NCBI RefSeq assembly: GCF_016906535.1
Contig: NC_057379.1
Coordinates: forward strand, 186,001 to 250,000
DNA from: Rhizoctonia solani
Taxonomy: Eukaryota > Basidiomycota > Agaricomycetes > Cantharellales > Ceratobasidiaceae
DNA length: 64,000 nt
Direction: 5' to 3'
Position 1 is the stretch's first letter. Each line of letters starts with the position of its first letter. The notes below the pieces were generated by a model. The model did not search any database. It saw only the letters and a program-made list of their open reading frames with translations, and was not told the origin of the DNA. Positions 12,650-26,016 of the stretch are shown here, one piece after another. Made by a program: the position numbers and the translations under genes.

Positions 12650-12822
12650 GGGGTTGAGTGAATATATGCATAGTGAAGTAGTAGCAATGTGCATGTATTA
12701 TATTGAGCTTGAATGCACCCGAAATTTTCTTATAGGCAGCATTGGTTTAAATTACTTTTATTTTAGACCGCATGTGTTATACTACACAACATGGCTTGTT
12801 CCGAGGTAATGTTAATATTCGT

Positions 12823-15137
12823 TCAAAGCTTTGCCTTCCACTCTTCCCGTCCTGCCCGGCCGGCCGAACCGACAACCTCCCCCTTGTTATCGCCCATATT
12901 GAAAACATCCCAACCTCCGTTTCCTCCAACAGACGCCGCTGGGGTCTCCCTTAGCACCTGACTAGGCAATCCCCAAGCATCCACTACATGGAGCGCCTGT
13001 GGTCCAAGTTCTTCGCGAACAAGGGATTCGAGACGTTCCCGGGCCGCATTGTGCTGGGAAGGAGTAATAAGATCCGAAGCGAGAAGGGTTGGTGTGGTTG
13101 TTAGGATCTGAAGCAGAGATACGTGAAGCAAGGTCGTGAGAATTTTGCTAATGGATATAATGTATGAGCATCGGCCCCCCTTCAATGGTCGAGTTGAAAC
13201 TTACCTAGTCCCACCCGAGGTAGATTTAACGAGACGGAACATCTCGTCGGAAGACACGCGTTCTCCAAATGCTACTGCCGCAGCCTGGATTCCATCCGAG
13301 AGGTGGAACATCCATGCCTGGTAGAGGGACTTGCCGGATTTCATAAGCCCGGCGAGATCCTTTTGAAGCTAGAGTTCAGAGACGAGAGTTAGCCGCGTAA
13401 TAACGTTGTATGTCCAATCTCATACCTTTTGAACGATCAAGGTCTCCCTAAGTTGCATAAGCTTGACGCATGCTTCGATATCAGTGGCGATATTCCAGTT
13501 CTTTGCCTGACTGGGATCATGCGTGATGAGCTTGTACGATCCGTTATCGATTGCGCCCAGAAGCTCTTTGGCAACCTTTTGTGCAAGTACCGCGTTGTCG
13601 CCTGACAAACTAGTCAGCCCCCGCAGGATAGCTTACTTGTACGAACGTACCTTCAGCGGTAATCCCAGCATGAGAGAACCCAACGTTCTGGGCCATCCGG
13701 TTCACACTCAGATATCCTTGCCCACCGCACCTCTCCCTCGCTACGCTCGCACATCGCTCGCCATGCCAAGTCACCAACGGTTTGATTGCACAACACAATC
13801 GAACAACCTCGGCATACTCCAATGGTGGGGTCTCGGGCCCAGCCTTGGACCATGCTCGTTTGGCGACGTGCAGTCCGCAGTTGAGAAAAGCGGTTCGTGC
13901 GAGAAGGGGGACGAGCGCGAGTTGTTGGAGTTGGTAAGCGAGTATAGGTGTATCGGATTTTCCCGACTCGCCAACGGTTTCTCGGGTGGCAGAGAAACGG
14001 AGAGCAATACCGAGGGATGACTTGGCGCTGCCGAGAATCATAGAAGCAATGCATAGTCGTCCGGCCAAGAGTTGATCCGCGACTTTGAGGAAGCGACTAG
14101 GGTGTCAATTTCGTTAATGTCTCTATATGAGTGTAGATCATTACGCGTTGTGTCACTTACGCCCGACGGTTAGTGATTGTCGATTTGAATCGGCCTTGTT
14201 CGTCCACGTCACTCCAGCGGTTCAAGAGTGCTTCACGTGGGCAACGAACGTGCTCGAATGCGAGTTTGCCGTTGTCGACCCCGTTGCAGTCCATCTTCTT
14301 TCCCATATCGTGAATTGAAACTCCAGGGCATGGAGCGCCTGATTCGTCACGGATACGAACGAGGAAGGCATGAATGCCTTCGTTGGTACCTTCGAAGATG
14401 AGCTGGGCGAAAACCACGGCGTAGTTTGCGTGAACGGCGGACTGTAACCAATTTCAGAAAAGTCAGGAATGACAATTACGCCTAATCACCCACGTTTGTG
14501 ATCCAGTATTTCTCTGTGATTGGGAAGAAGAACCTTAGATTGTGAATGTGGCTATATTCGGATCAACTTGACTCACGGGCGATCACCGAGGGGGTATTGA
14601 TAATAAACTCCTTGGTCTTCGGATCCCAGATTGCAGTTGTTTCCATTTCTACTGCGTTGTTTCCATACCCCAGTTCGGTCAAAGCGAAGCAACCAATCAC
14701 AGACATGTCATCCACGCCATGAAGGTATTTTCGATGGCGAGAAGTTCCAAGTTTGAGAACCGTGCCTCCAAACAGGTTGTACTGGACGGTCATCTTTGTG
14801 GTAAAGGAAGGGTCCAGCATACCGGCGAGTTCGTGGGCTGTGATTCGGTCAATGCTTTGAATGGATGGCTGTGTAGTTCATCTAACTTACCAGCCATGAC
14901 GTTCAATGGATTCTTCTCAAAGTCAAAAACCGATATCATTTTGGTCTCTGATACGCGCTTGAGCCTATCCAGTGCAAGCTCACGCTCATAGGAGAGCGAC
15001 ACATTGTGCCGAGGTACAAAGAGTGGCTCATCTGCCAATGCACGGAATGCGTCTCGCTTATCGAAATTGTCATGGTCGAATACTCGCTTTAGTTCTTCGA
15101 CTTTGAAATATGCTGGGGGTGGTGCGTAGGGGGCCAT
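12823..15137 (-). CDS. Peroxisomal acyl-CoA oxidase
   Basis: Eight exons (14891-15137, 14577-14837, 14494-14513, 14161-14441, 13651-14096, 13426-13601, 13205-13368, 12823-13147) join in phase to 639 residues, close to the usual 650-700. The N-terminal alpha domain leads to [19 protein letters not shown] (about residue 132, flavin/substrate pocket), the [17 protein letters not shown] beta-domain segment, and the [14 protein letters not shown] and [17 protein letters not shown] motifs of the C-terminal dehydrogenase fold. The enzyme makes the first oxidation of fatty acyl-CoA in peroxisomal beta-oxidation, passing electrons to oxygen. The last residues AKL fit a type 1 peroxisomal targeting signal. 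One exon is only 20 nt. The ATG at 15137 is preferred over one further upstream because homologues start near the [10 protein letters not shown] segment. The gene lies tail to tail with the 11291 gene (174 nt apart). Confidence 0.92.
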
Positions 15138-15535
15138 CAAGGTCAACAAGTGGTTGTGGTCGAGTATGAGTATGGTCCGGGTATAGGATGGCAATGTAAC
15201 CAATGTGGGGTCCCATGTGATTCAATTGTGGCATGTGATTTTGACCATAACTTACGTCATCCGTACATCTGGTCTTGTTGGAAATCCTGAAAAGGACCCT
15301 CACGGCGGTTGTTCTGTGTACGGCATTCTATGCAGTGCTCGTTACATTAGCGTTCGTTGACTCCTTGACGCTGAGAACAGACCAAAGAGTGCATTTGCAG
15401 TCCATTATCTTCAGAACATAGGCCAAGGTCCACATCGCTATGCTGCTGGGCTACAACGCCTCGGTCCAAGTAGCTTATGACCCTGGATTGACGTGCCCTG
15501 GCCGGCATAAAAACATTTAAATTACGGTTGTGCGA

Positions 15536-16546
15536 ATGTTTGTTGCCACGCTCGCCCTCGTTCAGTTTATGCCAACCATTGCGCTTGATAATCCTCTGCA
15601 CAATGCTCACCTCCTTTACCCCCGAAAAGGTGGTGGAGGTGGGCGTGGAGGTGGTGGTAGAGGTGGAGGCGGGAAAGGTTCGCGAGGGGGCAAGTCGGTA
15701 TCTGGACTCAATGGGAAAACAAGTTCTCCGGGCTCTCGAGGAGGTGGGACGATAACAACCATACCTTCTGGCTCTCGATTTGCTGGTCGGCAAGCTGGAG
15801 GAGCAACGCGAGTGAGTAATTTGTGCTTTTTCCATCGCATTTTTATCCATTTCTAAGAACGAATTACAGGACACCGTTTACGGAGGAACTTATTATGGTA
15901 GTGGATACCCATACGGGTCGTACGGTAGTACCTGGGTTGGGGGCGACCTTTTCCCTATTACTACTGGCCAGTTTATGTTGGGCCCAACGAATATTATGGT
16001 TCGTCCGAATACGGCCCCGCCAACTCGACCGAACGCCCTGGCGGGCCTATGTACACGATCTCGGTCTATACTACGAATTCCAAGTACAACACCTCGGACG
16101 TATACCGGATTCTCGGAGACCAGGACTCGGTAGCAACCGTTCTTTCAGCCCTTCAGAGCAACTGTTCCGTTGCTGGTGGAGCCATGTTCAACTACGACCC
16201 TACTTCCGATGACCTGGCTCGCTCATTACCACGTACCGAATCCATCATTCAATGGTATCGCTCTAGTTCATTCGCTCTGTCACTAGACGGATACAACAAC
16301 TCGGCATCGGTCGTAACACCGGCCGCACTGTCAAATGCCACCCAGCATCTCGTCACTGCTTTGCTACCCCCCACCCCGCTCCCTTCACACTTGAACCGTG
16401 CGTTCCTTGACTGCGTGAATTACACCACTGCTTCTTCGCTCCCGCTTATCAATGCGGGTTTTAGCGACTTGCCGCCTATTAATAGTTTGGGTCTCCTTTT
16501 CATTCTTTGGACAACAGTGATCATGTTCAAGCATTCCTTCCTTTAG
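15536..16546 (+). CDS. Secreted glycine-rich, membrane-tailed agaricomycete protein
   Basis: An N-terminal signal peptide (MFVATLALVQFMPTIA) is followed by a Gly/Arg/Lys-rich run (about residues 30-50), then, after an intron, a Tyr/Gly region. Next comes the aromatic segment PFPYYYWPVYVG, an RPGGPMYTISV stretch, several N-glycosylation sequons, and a hydrophobic tail (LGLLFILWTTVIMF) suited to membrane or GPI attachment. I recall this order in uncharacterised agaricomycete proteins with a YFWP-type core. The function is unknown. With the intron at 15812-15869 the Tyr/Gly part and the PYYYWP part are in different frames (-1 shift near 15930). Using the acceptor at 15928 instead (117-nt intron) restores one frame but drops the Tyr/Gly segment. 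The start lies 398 nt from the divergent acyl-CoA oxidase. Confidence 0.65.
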
Positions 16547-18732
16547 TCGATGTTGTGTTGTTATACCCCCCCCTTTCGGTTTTACATACCTCTTTTCGAG
16601 CTGTTTTATTTTATGAGACTAAAGTTGTATTAGATTGTACCCCTGATTTTTCAAAGTATAGCAAGCACCCTATATGCTCGTAAAACTGCATAACATGCGC
16701 ACAGACCAGCATGGCATCACACTGAAATTGGAATATGTTATCGCTCCTTCAAAAGTGCCGCTGCCTTGTATGTGCAGCTCTGAATCCGATAAGCAAACTA
16801 AGTTTACTACTACAAGTCCCAGGATGATTTGCGATTGGACGTTTTCACAACGCGACGCGGTCACATGATGGTTCCGTCTTCTAAATTGTAACCGAGATAT
16901 ATGCGATTGTGCGACTTCTATCACCGTGGATAGCTTTGATCGTTTGATCTGAACTTTTTTTGGAGAATGGCCGTATTGATTTTTCGTATTTGAGCCCACC
17001 TACTACCAATGATTTGGGACTGTCTGTATACATGAAGATTTAGATTGCGGTTGTGGCTTTCAACGTAAGTTTATATAGTCGCATTTTCTTCATCTGAAAC
17101 AACCTATATTACTTGTGAATTAATCTCTGAATCATATTTTATACTCTTTTTTGTAGGCACTATAACCTTGCCCAGGGATGTCCCCTCTGACTCTAGCGAT
17201 AACGCCGATGGTATCATCCAGGGAAGTCAATTACACATTTTCCCGCTCCTCTCACTTCACAGTATATCTTCCAGAACAGAACGACATAGTCCTAAATTTC
17301 GAGACGCCTCCTCCATTTCCGTGGCTTTGTTTATATTCGCCCGTTAGATGCCTAACTTCGGGTACCAAATCTATCATCTCTTCGTTCACCAGGTTGTCGC
17401 CCATTCATAGGTCAAGCTCAAGGGGACCAATGAGTTAAATAAAAGTTGGTCAATTTTTGAGGACCGGAGAGACTTTGAGTCTCTACCTATCTATACGTGG
17501 GATTCTGGATCCCGAAACCCATTCGAGTCTTTCTTGAAGTTGCCATCGGGCATGGCATCCTCATTATCAGGAAGATAGATGAGAGTAAGCCTAGTATCCC
17601 GAACTCATATACGAATCGGGTACAGAGGCTATCCACAATATTTGAATTCAAGGTTCGAGCTCATGAATCCGAGGGGCTCAGGTCATATGCGCGATACCAG
17701 AGTCAAGTGGGGAGAAGGGAAGGAGTAACTTAGACTATATGCCGGGTTTCTCTTTGGACTCATTGACCCGCTCCAGAATTTCCTCGAGTTATTTCCATTC
17801 TTTTGATTGTGAATCTTCTAATTGATATCGAGAATGCTGGTAGACTACTAGTACCTGTAAATGGTACCTCAACCGTTTTCTATAAGTAGAACTCCTTTGG
17901 AGAATTCAGATGAAGCTTCGGCTCACAACCCGATATACGACATGATAGTAGCAACTAATAAGGCATATATCAGTGGGCGAACGCAAACAAGAGAGCAAGA
18001 GAGAAAAGTGAACATTTCCAGGGCTGGCAGAGATGGAAACGGGACCCAGGCCAATATACCAATGTGAGTTATAGCTGACAATGGTTATAAGGGTGTGCGT
18101 TCTTCGTCTTGAATAAGATCGTTAATTGGGTCAAATAAGTTCAATATTGAGCACTGGTGACTTACTGGGAGAGTGTTACAAGTCATGTATCTGGCTCACT
18201 GAACCATCCCTTTAATTGATAGACGGAGGAAACTTTTGATAACTACAATACAGGTTCTGGAAGCTCCCCGTGCGGATAGAGGGCCGGCATCATATAATCA
18301 ATACAGTACTCATCTCCTTGGAAGACTCTGTTTATTTCGATGACGTTGCTATCTCTTCGGCTCCCTTCTCGCTCATTACACGAGGGTGCCCAACATGTTG
18401 GCGATGGCGAGCTCAAGGACCTTGGGACGCAAAATACACACCGTGCGGATCGATCAACATAGCGTTATGGCACCATTTTGTATTTATATACATATTTAAA
18501 CGTGTTTATACTCATGTTCATATCTGGCTACTGTTCTCCCACCTCGTTTGATTATTATGGTAGTCGTGTGGAAGTATAAATCACGTGTCGCCGACGGGCT
18601 TTTAATTTACCTCTGTTGACCCCGACTTGCTTGACGTGTTGCGGCTACTTAACGCCCCTTCCTATCTTCCCATAACCTTCCTCATTTTGACAAACTCCTT
18701 GATATCGCTGATTTACATTCGATGAAGTTCTC
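16547..18732. other. Intergenic; nothing recognised
   Basis: About 2.2 kb without family-like frames. Open frames at 17178-17438, 17497-17733 and 18270-18551 do not extend through plausible introns and show no known motif. The last 100 nt are the likely promoter of the RAP1-like gene. Confidence 0.4.
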
Positions 18733-21575
18733 ATGAACGGGAATATGAATACTTTATTTGTGCACGGTGGCCGTTCTCTGCGCATCCATTTTGACAGTAC
18801 TCGAATAACAGCACTTGCAATCCGACAGTTGAGCTGGACAGTCGAGGTCAGTAACTTTGTATTATCGGGCAAGAGATACTCAAATTTTGAATACAGCAAG
18901 CAGGTGGAGCTATAGTCGATCAGCCTTCCAACGCGGATGTCCTGGTGGTAGATCCCGCCGCGCCTTGGGTCTTCCAAGACTTTCTCAAACCGAGGAGGCC
19001 CGAGCTCAGACCTAGCGTTGTGTTGGCCTTTTGGATCCCTCTATGTTTAACAACTCGAAGTTTGGTTTGGGTGAACCATGCACATTGGGAGCAGGTGGTC
19101 ATACCTTCCGAGCGGTCACCTCGTTCAGGAGTACCTCAAGGCATCACTGCTTATAGTTCGTTTCTGGCCGGAATTACGTACGGAAAGAATGCCCCGCCCC
19201 CCACCAAGGCTGTACCTCGCTCGTCGATTGTACGAGAACGAGACAGCTCCGTCGTTTCTCATCTCGATAATTCTGATCTTGAAGTCTCACAATCCCTGGA
19301 ACCTGGTGTCCTATCAGACAATGAATCTGTTGTCCCTCTTCGTAAATCTAGTCACCCCGTAGTTCTCGAGAAAAAATCCTGGACCTCTTTACCTCCGATT
19401 GATGCTTCTCACGAACGACCAACCGAGAAGGATGAAGACGAAGTTTCTCGAATTCTTCCTGCGTGCGATGACTCTTTACCTCTTGAGGATGTCAACATGC
19501 CACCCGCCTCTCCCATATCCGGGTCGGCGCAACAGTGTCTGATGGAATCTGCATTAAGAAACGTGGCGCCTTCAAGCTCCTCAGCCTCTCTGACCGAGCC
19601 GGCAAAGAAACCGCCCCCGATTATTCCAGAAGCTCCTATCACCCAATCTCAAAATTCTCCTCATCCTTCACCTTCACGAAAAGACATACCACAACCACCT
19701 GCCGCCTCGCCTCTAACTCCGGCAACCGTTACCGTGGAGTCTGGTACATTGGACGAGCCGAATTCGATACAGCTTGCTGGGGCGGAGCCGCCAACTGTGC
19801 CACCACGTTCGTTAACGAAACCCACCTCTGCTCAATTCCCAGAGACGGTTGCTAATGCCAAAGAGGCGCGCGTTTCTCCAGCCTTGGATTCTAGCTCCTT
19901 TCCTGTTTCTAAACATCCTAATAGTGTACCACTCGAGTTCAGTTCCCATAACTCGAACGCCACAAAGGATGAAACTTTAGCAGATGCAAATGTGACATCC
20001 AACGAAAGAAGTGAGCCGACTATCGTTGCACAACCTTCAGACCCGCCTAATGGATTATCGAGGACGCGAGCCGTACTACCTAACGAAACAAATACACACA
20101 GTAAACCGGCAGAACCTACCACATCTGCTGCCTCGTCTGTAGAAACCCCGTCAACCAAACGCCGTGCGTCGGCCTCTAATACACCCAATAACCCGGCGTC
20201 CGCTCTGAAGACTTCTGCCACGACTGGACTCAGGTATATCCCAGAGCAGTCGTCCGGAATACAGAGCTCGAAGGCCTCTCCCTCAAATTTAGCCAGGGTC
20301 AAACGAAAACATAAAATACGCCCTGCTCCGCAAGAAGAGAACGATTCAGTTGCGTCGACTTCGTCACCGCGAGCGAGTCTCCCGAAATCAAAGCTTAACA
20401 TTCAGTCTAGCCCGAACGGAACGAACGGAAAACCGCGCCCATCCACTGTCGCTAAAACGAATAAAGTGGCTCCACCTGTCAAGTCCAGCCAAAAATCGAG
20501 TCTTGCACGCAGCCCAGAAGGCTCCACGGGCCCGTTTTCAGCTTCGTTGATCCCGACTCCTGCTAGGGCTACCACGACTGATACACCCCATACCGCGCCT
20601 GGATCTACTCTCTCCCGCCCGAAAGAAATGATAGTCCGAGTGAAGACCACTTCTACAAAGAACCCAACCCAGCAGATCGCTTTGGTGCCCCCGGTCCTAA
20701 AAAGAGGACCGGCCTCAGCAGACCGTTCCGAAGACGATGACGATGACGATGACGGAGGTGACGATGACGAAGATGGTAGCGGCGGTGATAGTGATAATGA
20801 CAGAGGCGAGGATGGGCATACAAACGGAGATGGCAATAGCGATGGCGATGAGGTCAAAGACAAGTATGAGGATGAGGATGAAGTCGTTATTATAGATAAT
20901 CCTCCCCCCAGACCCCCTGTTCCTACACTTGAACAACAGGCCGCTTTGGATGCGAAACGACCTGCCTGGACGAAAGAAGAAGACCGGTACATTATTGACT
21001 ACATGAACTGGGTATTCGCACAGGATCCATCAGCCTCGACTTCAGAAATTATGAGAGAGATCGCAGCCAATGTGAGTTTCTGCACCTTATTCGGCATTCT
21101 TCTCCGGCTTGTTGGCCGTTTCAACACGGTCCTGCACCGAATGTCCTCGCCCCTGAGCTCGTCAACTAATGGAACTTTGCAGTGTCCATACCGACCTGCC
21201 AACAATTGGCAGAAACGGTTCTCGTCCAAGGAAGACTCGATCTACATGAACGAAGTCCCCATCCTCTTTGAGCGTCTTACGAACAAGACTTCTGGCGGGT
21301 CGAGCAGCAGAAACCGTAATAAGACTTTGGAGATTTTGAGTGGGACAAGGACAAGGGCGGGGAATACAAGGGGCCCAAGGACGAGTGGTATGTTGTTGTT
21401 TCCTTTTTTCTTTCGTTTAATAGGCTTTCCATTAACTAGGGTGTGCAATGCAGATATCGTGGTTTTATCTGACGACGAAAGTACATCTGGTGATGATGGT
21501 GGGTACAGCCCACCTCGTAAACGGTCCCGGTATTCGCGGTCAAGCGCACGGCGAAGGTCCGACCGACTGGGTTGA
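18733..21575 (+). CDS. RAP1: RAP1-like telomere-binding protein (BRCT + Myb)
   Basis: Four exons (18733-18846, 18897-21071, 21183-21387, 21454-21575) give about 871 residues. The N terminus reads as a BRCT fold: LFVHGG..., QAGGAIVDQPSNADVLVVDP, and a Trp-containing end near residue 105. A long Ser/Pro/Thr-rich linker (about residues 120-590) follows, then an Asp-rich acidic run near 595-650 and a Myb-like domain starting KRPAWTKEEDRYIIDYMNW with NWQKRF after the second intron. The tail is acidic then basic (SDDESTSGDD, then RKRSRYSRSSARRR). RAP1 proteins sit at telomeres with shelterin partners and also act in gene regulation. The last two introns (111 and 66 nt) are multiples of three without stops, so the unspliced frame stays open. 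The exon between them has weak, Ser/Arg-rich content, and a neighbouring frame there looks more protein-like but has two stops. The domain order supports the call; orthology is unproven. Confidence 0.68.
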
Positions 21576-22146
21576 TCAGAACAGTGAATATAGTATGATA
21601 TTAGGTATAAGCCTGTAATTGTAATCATTTTTGCTTTGCCTTGCATCGTGTATCTTATTCTCGTAATTCCCTGAAGTGTATATCAAGTTCTCGAGTCTAA
21701 TCCTGATGGAAGCATGTGGAGAGGTGTGCTACACGGTGGAAGCCGGCTCAAGTCAGAAGAGCATGATGCTGACTTGTGTCTGCACGTTTTTTCGAGCCAA
21801 GAGAGTGAGAGAAATGAATAGATGCATTAAGACCCAATGGAGAAACCCACTAGCGTACAACAGAGAAATATCCGACATGTGATGATGATGAGGTATAAAT
21901 TACAACATATTGATCAAAAGTATAGCCGAAATCGGAAAGTATAAGAAATCATAAGGACCCGAACGGAAAATAAAATATCAAAAACGAAATGCATCAAGTA
22001 CGAAAGAAGGGCTATGCCATCACAATCATAAGAGCAAGCCAACACAAGCAGGCTCGAGCCAGGTTTTCTAGATCGCACAACCCTAGCCTAGTGCATCCCT
22101 GAAACCTCGCGCAAGTCTACCTTACCAGCCAGCTGGGCTAGGGACC
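21576..22146. other. Convergent 3' spacer
   Basis: A short AT-rich spacer between the tails of the RAP1-like gene and the F-box gene. No gene is seen. Confidence 0.5.
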
Positions 22147-23879
22147 TCATGGCAGCGAGGGGTCAAGGACCACATGAGGAACGCGTGCGGTGATCCACTC
22201 GCGTACGTCCTCTTCGAGTGGCATCCCGCAATTTGTGATTACCACGCTCTTCAAGGGAGCAAGTCCGCTCGTCGATTTGACGCCCGTTGCATTCAACTCG
22301 TGTGGATTTCGGTGCAAGATGAATTGCACGAGTTCGGGGATGGCTTGTGGGAGTGAAGGGCACCCCCGGATTATGACGCTCTCGAGAGCGGGGCAGGGCA
22401 CGCCGGATGAATTAGGGACGCCCGCGGTGGTTGCTGGGCCGGCCGAATCGGAATGTGGGTGGGGGGTAAGCTGCATGAGAACATCACGAGGTATCATTTC
22501 GAGCATTTCGAGGTGGGTAATTGTCGGAAGAGCTGCTACTGCCCGACTAGGGAACTCGTCCGCATAACATGGGTGGCAAGCAAAACGCTTGATTTGAGGG
22601 TTTCCGGAACGGCTAAGAAGAGACTGGAGCACGTCGTCGATGGGCTCGGGAGCGGATAACCGGACCGAAAGGCTCTCGAGGGCAGGAAGGGTAAGGTGGT
22701 CGAGAAACTCGACTGTCTGTGAGTCACCACCAGCGATCGTGAGTGACTTGAGCTTGTGGAGCACGAGGTCTCGAGGGGGAAGGAGGGCCGAACCACAACG
22801 AAGCTCGAGACTCAAGGTCTCGAGGTCCGGGTTATTGGAAAGAAGTGTGAGGAGCCTGTCCATTGACAGGCGAGTTGAGGACGCAACAGGGTGGGCCTGG
22901 TCCGCAAGAGAAAGATGGTGCAATCCGCGAAGCATGGGAGAGTTCCAAGTGAACGGAACGTTACGCAAATCAAGCTTGCGCATCTGGGGAACCTTGGAAT
23001 TGGTGGAAGTGGGGAAATAGCACCAGGGATCAGGCGAAATGTGGTGGTGACCAACATCCCCACAGCTGATGACAAACTCTTCGAGTAATGGTGCATTGCC
23101 GTTCCCAAAATTGACGTTGAGTGCACCGAGAAACATGAAAAGACGTTCGGCGCGATAGACAAAGCGGCGCCAGCGATGAACTTGAGAGCCAAGGTGGAAC
23201 ATGACGACATGACCCCACTGAACTTCGTCTCTCTGGGCTTCGCGGTCTGCTCGGGAGATGTTGTTCGATGGTTGCCAATTGGAGGGCGGGGCGAGTGTAA
23301 TTTCGATATCGAGGGGGCACGAATCACCTGAGCGTTCGACCCAAAGGCGAAGAGCATTGCCCGATGGCATTGCTGGTGGATGAATTCTTATGCGTGACCA
23401 CAGACGAGGCGTGGTTAGTGCTGCTGCACGCCATTGCTTATTGACGGCCGAAAGCCTGATGACAAAGTTAGACAAATACAAATGCCCAACAAAGAGATGC
23501 ACCCACGTCCACGGAACCAGGGGGTCACTGTCGAGGAGCATCATAAAAATATCGGAGAGAATATCAGAGGGTAATTTTCGGACTCTGCTCGCCGATAAGA
23601 AAATGCGGAATTAATCCCAGGACAAAATACGTACGGTGCGAGGTAACCTTTGGCAGAGGCAACGTCTTTCTCGAGGGTGCGCTTCTGGTCAACAAGTGCG
23701 TCCATTTGGGACTTGGTTTCGGCCATGAGCTTGGCGAGAGTAATCTCGAGCATATTTATTTTTTCAGCCATGGCATCAATGGTGGATTCGCTCTGCTTGA
23801 TGCTGGAGCCCATTGCAGTACGAGTAGCAGAGTCAGGGAGAGTATTGAAGTCGAACTGTGCTGGGAGTAGGATCGACAT
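22147..23879 (-). CDS. F-box protein with coiled coil and leucine-rich C terminus
   Basis: Exons 23635-23879, 23507-23584 and 22147-23455 give about 543 residues. The first exon encodes a coiled coil (IDAMAEKINMLEITLAKLMA to LEKDV, about residues 30-75). It splices to an F-box-like core VRKLPSDILSDIFMMLLD. The second intron (23456-23506, 51 nt, gtgggt...ctaac...cag) is in frame without stops. Removing it gives the usual WT-LSAVNKQWRAAAL spacing, and retaining it inserts 17 residues. The remainder shows leucine-rich repeat-like periodicity (LETLSLELRCG, LKSLTIAGG, LESLSVRL, LESVIIRGC). Such proteins are common and expanded in agaricomycetes and usually act as SCF ubiquitin-ligase adaptors. The substrate is unknown. 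The start MSILLPAQFDF is chosen as the first ATG in frame before the coiled coil. Confidence 0.8.
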
Positions 23880-26016
23880 GACGGAGGATGGGGGACTTGC
23901 TTGGCTGACAGGGGGGGTAATATATGGGGGGAGTTTCTCCGATGACAGGGATCGGATGCAAAGAAACGCAATACACATGTCCAAATGCTTACCGGGGACC
24001 TGATGGCCCTTGCGACAACAGCCGCCGCCACAAGCAGCCACGCCGTCGCCTGCACTCTCCCACTCCGACGAGTTATTCCCCTGTCACGCCAGCTGCGCCA
24101 CCAGCTCGATTCGTTGTGTGGCGTTGAAGGTCACGTATGACCCGAGTTTTAGCTCATCTCTGCTCTCCTGCTCCTTACCTTGGTACCACTCCGCTCCCTA
24201 TCCACGTGGCTCATTACTGTTTCGTCTATGTGCTGCACTCAATGCGCATTCCATCTCCTAGTAGTTGGTTATGAGCCCTTACCCTCGTCTATGCGCTTAG
24301 GGGGTGGCTGGATCTGCGTCCGTGCCCCTGGGACCCTCTAGACCTCCGCCCCCCACGTGGAGTTTCCTATTGGCTGACTGCTATGGATGGATGACACCAT
24401 TCGCACAGGAGTCCATGACACCCGACAACCTGGTGATGATACGTTGGAGACTGTGGCAGCTGTGGTTGGGAAGGCGTGCTTCCTCGGCCCGTCAAATCCG
24501 AGAAGGATCGACCGTTAGAGGTTTCTTCCATTTTCGGATGCTTCATTTCGAGGGACCTCTACGCGATCGCCGATCTCCCCTCCCGATGCGATGGTGTCCT
24601 TTTTTATTTGTAATTATATATCTGAAACCAATAGCTGTTCGGTTCGGACAGTTTTCTAACCTCTTTGTCGTACTAAATCAGATATCTGTGCTCTTCTATA
24701 TACATTTCTGCTACACGAATATTAGGGCTGATTGTGCGACGGGGTCAGCTCTGGAATCCAAGATTAAGGTCCCTGTGGGCCTCAGCCACAAGAGTGCCAC
24801 AATTCCAATCTATCAACTGAAATAGACATACCACATTCATTTCAGCCACCCGCATCGTCACGCATCAGGTCTCGGTAGCTTAACCAAGATTACTTCCCAT
24901 AATGACTAGCGAAGAGAACCCTGATAAGAATTGTTGTCTTCCCAATAGTATTCGGAATCTATGATGTTTACATTCGCTTCCTCTAGACCGAGCGCTCGTG
25001 GTGTAGGCTTGCCAGGCTACAACTCCGGACTCGGATACGTTCGATTGCCGGGCATTGAAATCCAGATTGCTCAAATAGTTTGGATGACCGAGCGTGGTAT
25101 CTTGGTTGCTTGTGGCGCTGCGTTCTTAAGCTCCTTATTAAACGATGCATAGGTTATCGGAAGTAATGAACCTCATACGCGGTCCGCTCTCGTGAGGCGC
25201 ACCATGTCCTATACTATATCCCGGCCAGCAGATTATTCAAAATACCAGAAATAAGGTGAGAATGACTCATAATAGGTGACTTATTAAACTTCTTGCTATT
25301 TATGAAATTTACAAGAGAGAAATCTTATATGTAATGAGACAGACTCGAAAGTATCCTTGGCAAGCTTGGTATTGACCAATTCGACCGTGGCCGGCGTTAT
25401 AACCTTGTTGAACTTGCAATATTGCGATACAAATATTTGGCTACTATTATTACGGGCAAACTACTCCAAGCGGTTTCAGTCTCTCACACAAACCTCACGC
25501 GTAATATATTCCCAAAGACCGAACACCACAGCCGGATTAATTTGCCGACACAGCCAGACTGCCACCGCTTATACCGGGCTAAATAAATTTACCGGCTCGA
25601 CGGATTAGATCACGATACCCACCCTACTATCACATCTTCGAGGTCTGGAGCCCAGCATATACAAAGCGATACAACCCTTGTGGCGCACCCTTATTCCGGC
25701 CATATATACATGCAGTAAGTGCATTGTGATGGACGCATCTAGAGTTGCCGTATCCAGGCATTTTGGCGATTTCCTCAAGCGCTACGCATTCATATATAGA
25801 GACGCGCACAATCGGCTAGCGCAGTTTTCTGGCAAAGTCCACATATGACACGTGGATTGATATTGTGGCTCAATTTCGTCTTTGAGGGTTGGGTAAAGGC
25901 CACATACCAATATCGAGACCAATGTTTGGTGTTGATCTTTTTTAGGACCAAGAACACGGTTCGAAGCGTCGCTTTAGCCAAGCTTCGGTGTGGATGTAGA
26001 TCTATTCCCATTCTGA

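Noticed and set aside
21183..21387. Alternative frame in the third RAP1-like exon that looks more protein-like (YEQDFWRV..., DFEWDKDKGGEYKGPKDEW)
   Set aside because: It contains two adjacent stops (TAATAA), would need two compensating indels, and does not fit the phase of the last exon. The listed frame is open throughout. It is kept in mind as a possible sign of sequence error.
24304..24825. 173-codon plus-strand frame
   Set aside because: No recognisable motif, no intron continuity, and it lies in a divergent or spacer region with mixed composition. I treat it as a chance ORF.
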